From: Azonexaceae bacterium
GTDB taxonomy: Bacteria; Pseudomonadota; Gammaproteobacteria; Burkholderiales; Rhodocyclaceae
DNA: 24,203 bases
Direction of reading: 5' to 3'
NCBI GenBank assembly: GCA_009469665.1
Contig: SSTB01000050.1
Location: 1 to 24,203 of the forward strand
How positions within the stretch are numbered: the stretch's first letter is position 1; each line of letters begins with the position of its first letter. The notes under the pieces are model-generated. The model saw only the letters and a list, made by a program, of their open reading frames with translations. It made no database searches and was not told where the DNA came from. This document shows, piece after piece, positions 7,863-15,064 of the stretch. The translations under genes and the position numbers were made by a program.

Positions 7863-9038
7863 ATGATCCCCGCCGATGTCGCCGCCCGCCTGCGGCTCGT
7901 CCTCCCGGAGCAGCCCGCCGCACCGCAGCCGGCCATCCCGGCCCAGCAGCTCAAGGATGTCCTCAGCGACCTGGTTCCCGGCCAGCGCATCCTGGCCGAA
8001 ATCCAGGCCCTGCTTCCCAATGGCACCTATCGGGCTGCCGTCGCCCAGCGCGAAATCACCCTCGCCCTGCCCTTCGCGGCCAAGCCGGGCGACACCCTGG
8101 AACTGGAGGTGGTCGAACGCGGCAATCGCCTCGTCCTCGCCGCCATCGCCGAGCGCAGCACCCAGACGGCGAAAACCTCGGGCGATTCGGTTGCCACCAC
8201 CCTGAGCCCCGCCGCCCGCCTCATCGGCACCTTGATGTCCGAAATCGGCGCCCCCGGCGACCGGGCTCCCCCTGCCCCCCTCAACGCCAGCCACCCTCTC
8301 CTGGCCGGAGCCCCGGGCGACGCCGCCCAACTGGCCCCGGTCCTGCAGGAAGCCGTGGTCAAGAGCGGCCTGTTCTACGAATCCCACCAGGCACGCTGGG
8401 TCGCCGGGCAGATGCCCACCGCGGCGCTGCTGGAGGAACCCCAGGGGCGCCTGTCGACGCCGCTGGTCGCGCATCCTCAAGCCGCCCAGATAACGGACGG
8501 CAAGGCGCTTCAGGCCGAAGCGCCTTCCCTTGCCGCCGCCGCGGGAGCCACCGCCAGGGCTGCCCTGGCCGAGGGCTCCGTCCCCGCCCCGCCAGCCCCG
8601 GCCGAAACGCCCGTGGCAAGCGGCATTCGCGAGGGGCAGCAGGTCATGGCCCCGGGTTTGCCGGCGACCCTGACCCCCCTGGTACAGCAACAGCTGGACG
8701 CCCTGGCCACCCAGGTCCTGTCCTGGCAGGGGCAAATCTGGCCCGGCCAGACCCTGGAGTGGGACATCGAGGATTCGCCGCAGTCGCGCCCGGGGGAGGA
8801 GGGTGCCGACAGCCGCCGCTGGACCACCCGGCTGCGCCTCACCCTGCCTCGCCTGGGCGCCATCGACGCCACCCTGCGTCTCGACGCCCAGGGCAGGGTG
8901 GATCTCAAGCTGAGTGCCGGTGACGGCGCCACCACGGCCCTGCTCACCGGCAGCGGGGATCTCCTGGCCCGCCGCCTGGCCGATGCCGGCCTGAGCCTTA
9001 CCGGCCTGCACTTCGATCATGCCGCCGCCGGAGAATGA
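7863..9038 (+). CDS. FliK-like hook-length-control paralogue
   Basis: A 391-residue protein if started at the ATG at 7863, one base after the fliT stop. The N-terminal part (about 1-110) contains VPGQRILAEIQALLPNGTYRA and LALPFAAKPGDTLELEVVE, a compact beta domain seen in the second FliK-like family of polar flagellates. The middle (about 110-270) is Ala/Pro-rich linker. The C-terminus (about 290-391) resembles a hook-length-control domain: WDIEDSP, then RLRLTLPRLGAIDATLRLD and VDLKLSAGD. It is distinct from the canonical fliK at 20466 and is followed, with a 20-base overlap, by an FlhB-C-like gene; that pairing mirrors the FliK-FlhB interaction in export switching. The start is uncertain because no strong ribosome-binding site is visible and the frame is open upstream. 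Confidence 0.8.
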   Translation: MIPADVAARLRLVLPEQPAAPQPAIPAQQLKDVLSDLVPGQRILAEIQALLPNGTYRAAVAQREITLALPFAAKPGDTLELEVVERGNRLVLAAIAERSTQTAKTSGDSVATTLSPAARLIGTLMSEIGAPGDRAPPAPLNASHPLLAGAPGDAAQLAPVLQEAVVKSGLFYESHQARWVAGQMPTAALLEEPQGRLSTPLVAHPQAAQITDGKALQAEAPSLAAAAGATARAALAEGSVPAPPAPAETPVASGIREGQQVMAPGLPATLTPLVQQQLDALATQVLSWQGQIWPGQTLEWDIEDSPQSRPGEEGADSRRWTTRLRLTLPRLGAIDATLRLDAQGRVDLKLSAGDGATTALLTGSGDLLARRLADAGLSLTGLHFDHAAAGE

Positions 9039-9303
9039 CCCCCAGCGCGAGGCGGTCGCCCTCGCCTACCGCCAGACCGACGCGGCGCCCCGGGTCGTCG
9101 CCCGGGGACGGGGGCTGGTGGCCGAGGAAATCATTTCCCGCGCCCGGGAGCACGGCGTCTATGTGCATGAATCGCCGGAACTCGTCTCCCTGCTCATGCA
9201 GGTGGACCTGGACCAGCACATCCCCCCCCAGCTCTACCGGGCAGTCGCCGAACTGCTGGCCTGGCTCTACCGCCTGGAACAGGGAGAGGCCGAGCCGCTT
9301 TGA
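9019..9303 (+). CDS. Stand-alone FlhB C-terminal-domain-like protein without NPTH motif
   Basis: This 94-residue protein aligns along its length with the cytoplasmic C-terminal domain of FlhB/YscU export-switch proteins: AVALAYRQTDAAPRVVARG, then EEIISRAREHGVYVHESPEL and DQHIPPQLYRAVAELLAWLY. FlhB cleaves itself between N and P of NPTH; here the aligned residues 7-10 read D-P-Q-R, so self-cleavage should be impossible. No membrane segment is present. It overlaps the upstream FliK-like gene by 20 bases, implying joint translation. The family is known as a small FlhB homologue that can substitute for the cleaved fragment; its role in this organism is inferred. Confidence 0.88.
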   Translation: MPPPENDPQREAVALAYRQTDAAPRVVARGRGLVAEEIISRAREHGVYVHESPELVSLLMQVDLDQHIPPQLYRAVAELLAWLYRLEQGEAEPL

Positions 9304-9355
9304 GCGGGCTGGGCTGGGGTAAACTCGCCCCTCTGCCTCCCGGAGCGCGCCGAAC

Positions 9356-10165
9356 TTGACTGCCCCTCCTCCGCATTCCCCGCAGCCCTCGCCGCCAGCC
9401 GACCTGGAACTGGAGCACAGCGAGCGCTTTGGCTCCTACCTCCTGGAACGCAGGACGGAGATTCTATTCGTCCTGCGCGCCCTTCTGCGCCAAAAGGCCC
9501 TGGTGACGGTCTATTACGATGCGGCCGGCCACTTCTTCCTTTCCAGCATCCTCGCCGTGGACGACGCCGCCGACCGCCTGATCCTGGACTTGGGCAACAG
9601 CGCCGGGGCCAATGAGCAGGCGCTGGCGGCCACGAAGCTGATCGTCGCGGCCCGCCAGGATCGGGTAAAGGTCCAGTTTTACCTGGCGCGCCTGGAAACC
9701 TTGAACCACGAGGGAAAACCGGCCCTTGCCGCCCCCCTGCCGGCGTCGCTGCTGCGATTGCAGAGGCGGGAATATTTCCGTCTCGACACCCCGCTCGCAC
9801 CGGCACTCACCTGCCGGCTGGAATTGCCTCGTCCGGATGCGGCCCCGCTGACGGAAATCCTGCGCATTCTGGACATCAGCGGGGGTGGCGTCTGCCTCGC
9901 CCTGCCCGAATCCCTGGCGCCTCTCTTCCCGCTGGGCACCCATACCGGCCGCTGTCGTATCGAATTGCCGGAAGCCGGGGTCGTCGCGGCTGGTCTGGTC
10001 GCGCGCAGCCTAGTCCCACACACGGCGGAATCCGGTCCTGCCCACGGTCGTCTGGGCTGCGAGTTCGTCGAACTCTCGCGCACGCAACGGGCACTGGTGG
10101 AGCGTTTCGTGACACGCCTGGAGCGCCAGGGCTTCCGGACCCGGGAGCCCGGCCACCAGCCGTGA
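9356..10165 (+). CDS. ycgR: YcgR-type c-di-GMP flagellar brake (PilZ domain)
   Basis: A 269-residue protein if started at the TTG at 9356, which has GGAG ten bases upstream; no early ATG exists. Residues of about 20-130 form the YcgR N-terminal beta domain. The PilZ domain (about 134-260) opens with the c-di-GMP-binding QRREYFR segment (R138-x3-R142) and continues to D173-I-S175-G-G-G178, the D/NxSxxG motif. Both binding motifs are complete, so c-di-GMP binding is expected. In the family the bound form contacts FliG/MotA and slows or biases the motor. It closes the filament block and is followed by a 228-base gap before an unrelated gene. Confidence 0.93.
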   Translation: MTAPPPHSPQPSPPADLELEHSERFGSYLLERRTEILFVLRALLRQKALVTVYYDAAGHFFLSSILAVDDAADRLILDLGNSAGANEQALAATKLIVAARQDRVKVQFYLARLETLNHEGKPALAAPLPASLLRLQRREYFRLDTPLAPALTCRLELPRPDAAPLTEILRILDISGGGVCLALPESLAPLFPLGTHTGRCRIELPEAGVVAAGLVARSLVPHTAESGPAHGRLGCEFVELSRTQRALVERFVTRLERQGFRTREPGHQP

Positions 10166-10222
10166 CAGCCCTTGAGCCCCGGCCTCAGCCACACCGGTGC
10201 AGCGTGTTTCGGCGCGCCCCAC

Positions 10223-10251
10223 ATGCCCCCCCATTGCCCCACGGGGGGCAT
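10223..10251. repeat. Hairpin in the ycgR-eptA gap
   Basis: ATGCCCCCC (10223-10231) and GGGGGGCAT (10243-10251) are exact reverse complements around an 11-base loop. It lies 57 bases after the ycgR stop, within a 228-base gap that I could not otherwise assign. There is no T-run; it could act as a Rho-independent-like pause or processing site separating ycgR from the next gene. Confidence 0.5.
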
Positions 10252-10393
10252 CTCCACGAGCCCGCTGGCGCATCCGGGGGGCGCCTGGCTTTGTCGCTCC
10301 TCCGCGCAGGGGTGAGCCTGCCGCGTCGTCCCAGCGCACCGGACGCTTCCCCGACGAACACCCCATCGGGCTCGTCCTACTGAGGTTTCCAGG

Positions 10394-12013
10394 ATGACTT
10401 CCCGCCTGTGCCGCCGGGAAATGACTTCCCACACCATGCTTCTGGCGGTGGCAACCTTTTGGGTTGCCTGCGCCAATGCGGCGTTCTTCTCGCGAGTCGT
10501 GGCAGCCTTTCCGCCACAAGGGACGACCCTACTCGCCATCGCTTCCCTGGCGGTATCGCTGATCGCCGTCACCGCACTGCTGCTCGCCCCGTTCACTCTC
10601 GGCCGTGCTGCGAAGCCCATCCTGACGGTCCTGCTCCTAGTGGCTGCGGTGTGCGCCTATTTCATGGACAGTTTCGGCGTGGCGATCAATGGGGACATGT
10701 TGCGCAATGCAGCCGAAACACAATGGGACGAAGCACTTGATCTTGTTACTCCCAAGTTGCTGGCTTACATCGTCTTCCTTGGCCTTGGACCGGCCACACT
10801 GCTCTGGCTGCTCCCCCTGAAATGGCTCGGATGGCGGAAGGAAATCTTGCACCGCCTGGTTTTGGTCGCTGTCCTGTCCGCGATCACAGGCCTCTCAATT
10901 ACCGCCGCCGGCGATTTTTTTGCCTCCTTCCTGCGGGAGCACAAGGCATTGCGTGCCTATGCCAATCCAGCAGCCCCGTTGGTGGCCGCAGTCCGCTACG
11001 GTAAGGCGGGGCTCGCGGGGGCCGCCGACACCACCACCGTACAGCCCATCGCGAGCGACTCCCACCTCACCGCCAACGATGCGGGACGCGAACTGATCCT
11101 CCTGGTGGTTGGCGAAACGGCACGCGTCGATCGGCTTTCCATCAATGGCTATGCACGGGATACGACGCCACATTTGCGACAGGAAAAGGTGTTGAGCTTC
11201 ACGAATTTCTGGGCCTGCGGCTCTTCCACCGCGGTATCGGTGCCCTGCATGTTCTCCGCCCTCGGGATGGAGAAATTCGACCCCCAGGTAGCCCTCCAGC
11301 AGGAAAACCTCCTGGACATCGCCCAACGAGCCGGCGTGAACGTCCTGTGGCTGGACAACAATTCAAGCTCAAAAGGCGTCGCGCTTCGGGTTCCCTATGT
11401 CGATTACCGGACCCCGAAAAACAATCCACGCTGTGACGACGAATGTCGTGACGTGGGAATGCTGGCATCCCTGCAGGACTATATCGATTCACGCCCCAAA
11501 GGAGACATCCTGATCGTCCTCCACCAGATGGGAAATCACGGCCCCGCCTACTATCGACGCTACCCACCCGAATTCGAAAAATTTCGTCCGGCTTGCCACG
11601 ACAAGGATCTGAGCCGCTGCAGCAGCGAAGAGATCGGCAACGCCTACGACAATGCCATTCTTTACACCGACCATTTCCTGGGACAGGTCATCGAGTTGCT
11701 CAAGCGCAACGACTCAAGCTTCGACACTGCGCTTTTCTACGTGAGCGATCACGGCGAATCCCTGGGCGAACGGGGCATCTACCTGCACGGACTGCCCCGT
11801 GTGATCGCCCCCGACAGCCAGTTCCACGTACCGGCAATCCTTTGGTTTGGCCAATCCAACCGGGACGTGGATGTCCCCGCCCTGGCCAAAAAACTTCAGC
11901 AGCGTTTCACCCACGACAATCTTTTTCACACCATTCTCGGCCTGCTGGAAATCGAGACAACGATTTACCGCAAGGAACTTGACATGCTGGATGGTGCCCA
12001 TCTGCCTGAATAG
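10394..12013 (+). CDS. eptA: Phosphoethanolamine transferase (EptA/MCR family)
   Basis: This 539-residue inner-membrane enzyme moves phosphoethanolamine from phosphatidylethanolamine to an acceptor, classically lipid A. Five N-terminal membrane helices (about 14-38, 45-68, 76-98, 122-146, 154-178) precede a periplasmic alkaline-phosphatase-fold domain. The active site is complete: E241 in VVGETAR, nucleophile T279 in SSTAVSVPC, D452-H453 in SDHGES, plus H382 (GNHGPAYY) and H465 (YLHG). Cysteine pairs at 275/285, 347/351 and 401/409 match the disulphide positions of the family. The start at 10394 has GAGG 8 bases upstream; ATG codons at residues 10 and 15 are alternatives. It is less GC-rich than the flagellar genes around it, and it is flanked by ycgR and a convergent fliE. 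It may alter lipid A or, as with Campylobacter EptC, a flagellar rod protein; the acceptor cannot be told from sequence. Confidence 0.95.
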   Translation: MTSRLCRREMTSHTMLLAVATFWVACANAAFFSRVVAAFPPQGTTLLAIASLAVSLIAVTALLLAPFTLGRAAKPILTVLLLVAAVCAYFMDSFGVAINGDMLRNAAETQWDEALDLVTPKLLAYIVFLGLGPATLLWLLPLKWLGWRKEILHRLVLVAVLSAITGLSITAAGDFFASFLREHKALRAYANPAAPLVAAVRYGKAGLAGAADTTTVQPIASDSHLTANDAGRELILLVVGETARVDRLSINGYARDTTPHLRQEKVLSFTNFWACGSSTAVSVPCMFSALGMEKFDPQVALQQENLLDIAQRAGVNVLWLDNNSSSKGVALRVPYVDYRTPKNNPRCDDECRDVGMLASLQDYIDSRPKGDILIVLHQMGNHGPAYYRRYPPEFEKFRPACHDKDLSRCSSEEIGNAYDNAILYTDHFLGQVIELLKRNDSSFDTALFYVSDHGESLGERGIYLHGLPRVIAPDSQFHVPAILWFGQSNRDVDVPALAKKLQQRFTHDNLFHTILGLLEIETTIYRKELDMLDGAHLPE

Positions 12014-12065
12014 GCACCTGGCGGAAGGAAATCCCCGCCTAAACCCGCCATACCCTCGCAGGGCG

Positions 12066-12386
12066 TCAGACCTGCATGTTCATGATGTCCTGGTAGGCGT
12101 TCACCAGTTTGTTGCGCACCTGGACCATCTCCTGGAAGGAGACGCTGGCGGTTTGCAGGGCGATCATGACTTCGTGCAGGTTCTGGGAGGTATCGCCGCC
12201 GGCAATTTTTTCCGCCATGCCCTGGGCCTGGACCTGGGTGGCGTTGACCTTGTCGATGGACTGTTTGAGCACCTGGGAAAAATCCGCACCTCCCGCCGGA
12301 GAAGCCGATTCGGCGGGCTTTCCGGCCGCCTGGGCTGCGGTGGCCCGCAGTACGCCCAGCATGTCTTCGATTCCCTTGGTATCCAT
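12066..12386 (-). CDS. fliE: Flagellar hook-basal body protein FliE
   Basis: A 106-residue protein linking the MS ring to the rod. The conserved C-terminal half is clear: FSQVLKQSIDKVNATQVQAQ, then LHEVMIALQTASVSFQEMVQ and VRNKLVNAYQDIMNMQV, which is the family ending. The start at 12386 was chosen because AGGAG lies eight bases upstream and MDTKGIEDML matches FliE N-termini; an upstream in-frame start (12422) would add 12 basic residues without family support. It sits just downstream of flrC on the same strand, with its own sigma-54 promoter at 12449-12435. It converges on eptA, whose stop is 52 bases away. Confidence 0.96.
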   Translation of the reverse strand: MDTKGIEDMLGVLRATAAQAAGKPAESASPAGGADFSQVLKQSIDKVNATQVQAQGMAEKIAGGDTSQNLHEVMIALQTASVSFQEMVQVRNKLVNAYQDIMNMQV

Positions 12387-12434
12387 GTTTCCCGCTCCTG
12401 GCCGCCTACGGCCTCTCGTCACTTCCTCATGCTA

Positions 12435-12449
12435 GCAAAGCCCGGGCCA
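12435..12449 (-). promoter_or_regulatory. Sigma-54 promoter of fliE
   Basis: On the minus strand TGGCCCG (12449-12443), four bases, TTGC (12438-12435) then T matches the sigma-54 consensus TGGCACG-N4-TTGCT with one mismatch and exact GG-N10-GC spacing. It begins three bases past the flrC stop and 49 bases before the fliE ATG. FlrC is the obvious activator (inference). Confidence 0.88.
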
Positions 12450-12451
12450 GA

Positions 12452-13780
12452 TCACTCGGAAAAAAATCCTTCGTCCCGGTACTGCTGCAACTTGTAGCGC
12501 AAGGTGCGCTCCGAAATTCCCAGGCGTTCCACCGCCAGCTTGCGCGAGCCCCCCACCTCCGCCAGGGTGCGCAGGATGTGCTCGCGCTCCAGATCCTTCA
12601 TATTGTCCGCCCGGTCCGGTTCCCCGGGCGCGGGACGCGGGGCCGACGGCAGGTCGGCAAGGCCCAGATGGGCGGCTTCGATGGTGCTGCCCGGGGCCAG
12701 GATTAGTGCCCGCTGGACCACGTTTTCCAGTTCCCTCACATTGCCCGGCCAGGGATGAGCCCGCAGGGCCGCCTCGGCCCCGCTCGCCAACACCATGGCC
12801 GGGCGGCCGAAACGGGCGCCATGGACGGCGACGAAGCGCCGCGCCAGGGGAACGATGTCCGCCGGCCGCTGGCGCAGGGCCGGGATGCTGACGGGAAAGA
12901 CATTCAGCCGGTAGTAGAGATCCTCGCGGAAGATGCCCTTGGCGACCGCCTCGCCGAGATTGCGATTGGTGGTGGCGACGATGCGGATATCCAGGGCCAC
13001 GGGCTGCTTGCCGCCCACCCGCTCCACTTCCCGCTCCTGCAGCACACGCAGGAGCTTGGCCTGGAGGCCGAGGGGCATTTCGGTCACCTCGTCGAGGAGC
13101 AGGGTGCCCTTCTGGGCTTGCTCGAACTTGCCCGCCTGGGCCTGCTGGGCGCCGGTGAAGGCCCCCTTTTCGTAGCCGAAAAGCGTCGCTTCCAGGAGAC
13201 TCTCGGGAATGGCGGCGCAGTTGATGGCGACGAAGGGACCGGCGCTGCGGCCCGATTGGCGGTGGATGTGGCGGGCGACGACTTCCTTGCCGACGCCCGA
13301 CTCGCCATTGAGGAGCACCGTGGCGTCGGTGAGGGCGACCCGCCCGGCCAGGGCGAAAAGCTCGCGGCTCGCCGCATCCTCCGCGATCACGCCGGCATCT
13401 GCGTCGCCTCCCGCCAGGCGGTAGCGGTCGATGACGGCGAGCAACGCGGCGGGCTCGAAGGGTTTGAGCAGGAAGTCGCAGGCTCCCGAACGCATGGCGT
13501 CCACCGCCTTCTCCACTTCGGCGAAGGCGGTCATGAGCACCACAGGCAGATGGGGCAGGCGCTGCCGCACCGCCTTCAGCAGCGCGATGCCGTCCATGGG
13601 CAACATGCGCACGTCGCTCACCACGATGGAAAAGGCCTGGGCCTCCAGGGCCCGCAGGGCGGCCTCGCCGCCATCAGCGGCAACGAAGGCGCGGCCGGCC
13701 AGTTCCAGGGTGTCGCACAGGGCCTCCCGCAGGCAGGGGTCGTCTTCGACCACCAGGATGGGCAGGGCGGAATCGGTCAT
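12452..13780 (-). CDS. flrC: Sigma-54-dependent response regulator FlrC/FleR
   Basis: A 442-residue NtrC-type activator. The receiver domain (about 6-120) has acidic residues E12/D13/D14, phospho-acceptor D56, T84 and K106. The AAA+ domain (about 138-365) has Walker A GESGVGKE (159-166), the sigma-54-contacting GAFTGA loop (206-211), a Walker B-type GTLLLDEV and the RALILAPGS region. The C-terminal Fis-type helix-turn-helix (about 395-440) contains LAVERLGISERTLRYKLQQY. The ATG at 13780 overlaps the flrB stop (ATGA), so the two are coupled. In Vibrio and Pseudomonas this protein activates the middle flagellar promoters; the two strong sigma-54 sites in this window are likely targets. Confidence 0.95.
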   Translation of the reverse strand: MTDSALPILVVEDDPCLREALCDTLELAGRAFVAADGGEAALRALEAQAFSIVVSDVRMLPMDGIALLKAVRQRLPHLPVVLMTAFAEVEKAVDAMRSGACDFLLKPFEPAALLAVIDRYRLAGGDADAGVIAEDAASRELFALAGRVALTDATVLLNGESGVGKEVVARHIHRQSGRSAGPFVAINCAAIPESLLEATLFGYEKGAFTGAQQAQAGKFEQAQKGTLLLDEVTEMPLGLQAKLLRVLQEREVERVGGKQPVALDIRIVATTNRNLGEAVAKGIFREDLYYRLNVFPVSIPALRQRPADIVPLARRFVAVHGARFGRPAMVLASGAEAALRAHPWPGNVRELENVVQRALILAPGSTIEAAHLGLADLPSAPRPAPGEPDRADNMKDLEREHILRTLAEVGGSRKLAVERLGISERTLRYKLQQYRDEGFFSE

Positions 13781-14958
13781 GGGCTGGCGGTCTCCGGCGG
13801 CGCGACGGGGAGGTGAACGATGAATTCGGCCCCCGCCCCGGGTTGGGAGCGGAGTTCGATACTGCCGCCGTGGGCCCGGGCGACCCCCAGGGCGATGGGT
13901 AGGCCGAGGCCGGTACCCAGGCCGCGGGTGGTGAAGAAGGGTTCGAAGATGCGGTCCCGCAGTTCGGGGCCGATCCCCGGCCCGTCGTCCGCCACCGAAA
14001 GGGCAAGGCCGTCGCCGCTCAGAGTGGCGGAGAGGCAAATCCTGCCGCCCCCGGCAAGGGCCTGCTGGGCGTTCTCCAGGAGACTCACCAGGGCGCCGAA
14101 GAGAGCTTTGCGCCCCCCCACCAGTACGGCGCCGGCGCTGTCGTCGCGCAGGCTGAAGGCGACGCCCTGCTCCCGCAGCAGCGGCTCGACCGTGGCCGCG
14201 GCGTCGGCCAGGAGTTCACTCGCCGGGAACACGTCGCGGCCCAGGGTTTCGCCCCGGGCAAAGAGCAGCACGTCCTGGATGAGCCGCTCCAGACGGCGCA
14301 ACTGGCCCGTCGCCTTGTCGGCGAAGCGGGCCCGGGCTTCGTCGGCCAGGCCGGGCTGGCCGAGATTGCCCGTATAGAGCAGGGCCGCGGCCAGGGGGGT
14401 ACGCAGTTGATGGGCCAGGGAGGCCGCCATCTCACCCATGGCGGCCAGGCGTTGGTGACGTTCGAGCTCGGTCTTCATGCCGTGGGCCGCGGTGACGTCG
14501 TGCACCAGGAGAATCTTGCCCCCACTGGCCGCCAGGGCGCTTTCGGCGAGGCTCACGCGGCGCTCGCCCACCAGCCACTCGCCCACCGCCAGGGTCGGTT
14601 CCAGGTGGGCGCGGGCCACGTCGCCCCAATGGCTGCCCACCACCGCCTCGCCGAACAGGGCGCGGGCCGCCGGGTTGGCCTGGGTGACCCGGGCGCCGCC
14701 GTCCAGCACCACGACGCCGGCCGGCAGGGCGTCGAGGAGCAGCGACAGACGCTCCGACAGGGCTTCTTTTTCCTGGTACTGGCGGCGCAGTTCGCCGTTG
14801 GCCACGGCGAGTTCTTCGGTCAGGGAGGCAACACGGTCCTGGAGGGCGCCGTAGGCGCTGGTCAGCTCCGCCGAGACCTGGTTGAACAGGTCGAAGGCCC
14901 GTTGCAGTTCGGCAGTCTTGCTGTCAGTATCGGCAATCGTGGGAGCGGCGGGGGGCAT
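13777..14958 (-). CDS. flrB: Flagellar sensor histidine kinase FlrB/FleS
   Basis: A 393-residue soluble kinase with no membrane segment. An N-terminal coiled region (about 14-75) precedes a PAS-like domain (about 70-155, with LLDALPAGVVVLDGGARVTQ). The dimerisation/phosphorylation helix carries H183 in SLAHQLRTPL. The ATPase domain has the N box (LLENAQQAL), G1 (VADDGPGIG), F box (IFEPFFTTR) and G2 (GLGTGLGLPIA). It phosphorylates FlrC, with which it overlaps by four bases. The start at 14958 lacks a good ribosome-binding site, and a slightly different start cannot be excluded. It is divergent from fliF across a 106-base AT-rich region. flrA/fleQ, which usually precedes this pair, is absent here. 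Confidence 0.93.
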   Translation of the reverse strand: MPPAAPTIADTDSKTAELQRAFDLFNQVSAELTSAYGALQDRVASLTEELAVANGELRRQYQEKEALSERLSLLLDALPAGVVVLDGGARVTQANPAARALFGEAVVGSHWGDVARAHLEPTLAVGEWLVGERRVSLAESALAASGGKILLVHDVTAAHGMKTELERHQRLAAMGEMAASLAHQLRTPLAAALLYTGNLGQPGLADEARARFADKATGQLRRLERLIQDVLLFARGETLGRDVFPASELLADAAATVEPLLREQGVAFSLRDDSAGAVLVGGRKALFGALVSLLENAQQALAGGGRICLSATLSGDGLALSVADDGPGIGPELRDRIFEPFFTTRGLGTGLGLPIALGVARAHGGSIELRSQPGAGAEFIVHLPVAPPETASP

Positions 14959-15064
14959 CGAAAAAGTTTGGCGGCATTTCGGCCCGGCTAATATAGAATA
15001 TTTCTAGCAAAATGGGGCTTCCCGATTGATTCTTCTTCTGTTTTCCAGGGTTTTACCGGCTTAG
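14959..15064. promoter_or_regulatory. Divergent flrB/fliF control region with palindrome
   Basis: This is the most AT-rich stretch between the flagellar blocks. It contains the palindrome TAGAA-TAT-TTCTA at 14994-15006. A weak plus-strand sigma-54-like element, TGGCGGC-N4-CGGC (14969-14983), has correct GG-N10-GC spacing but poor flanks. Alternatively TTGGCG (14968) and TATAGA (14992), 18 bases apart, could be a sigma-70 promoter for fliF. I cannot choose between them. Confidence 0.45.

Noticed and set aside
10211..10253. Possible repeat family shared with 23781-23810 (both contain GCCCCCCATT, then CCCC and a G-run)
   Set aside because: The shared core is mainly G/C homopolymers, and the second copy is accounted for by the intI remnant. 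Two loose matches are not enough to call a repeat family.
10162..10383. Small open frames in the ycgR-eptA gap
   Set aside because: Arg/Pro/Ser-rich shadow-type translations without family match; a start overlapping the end of ycgR and no convincing ribosome-binding site.
14969..14983. Sigma-54 promoter for fliF as a firm call
   Set aside because: GG-N10-GC spacing is right, but only 4 of 7 and 2 of 4 bases of the two elements match, far weaker than the fliE and fliK sites. It is kept only as a possibility within the intergenic feature.
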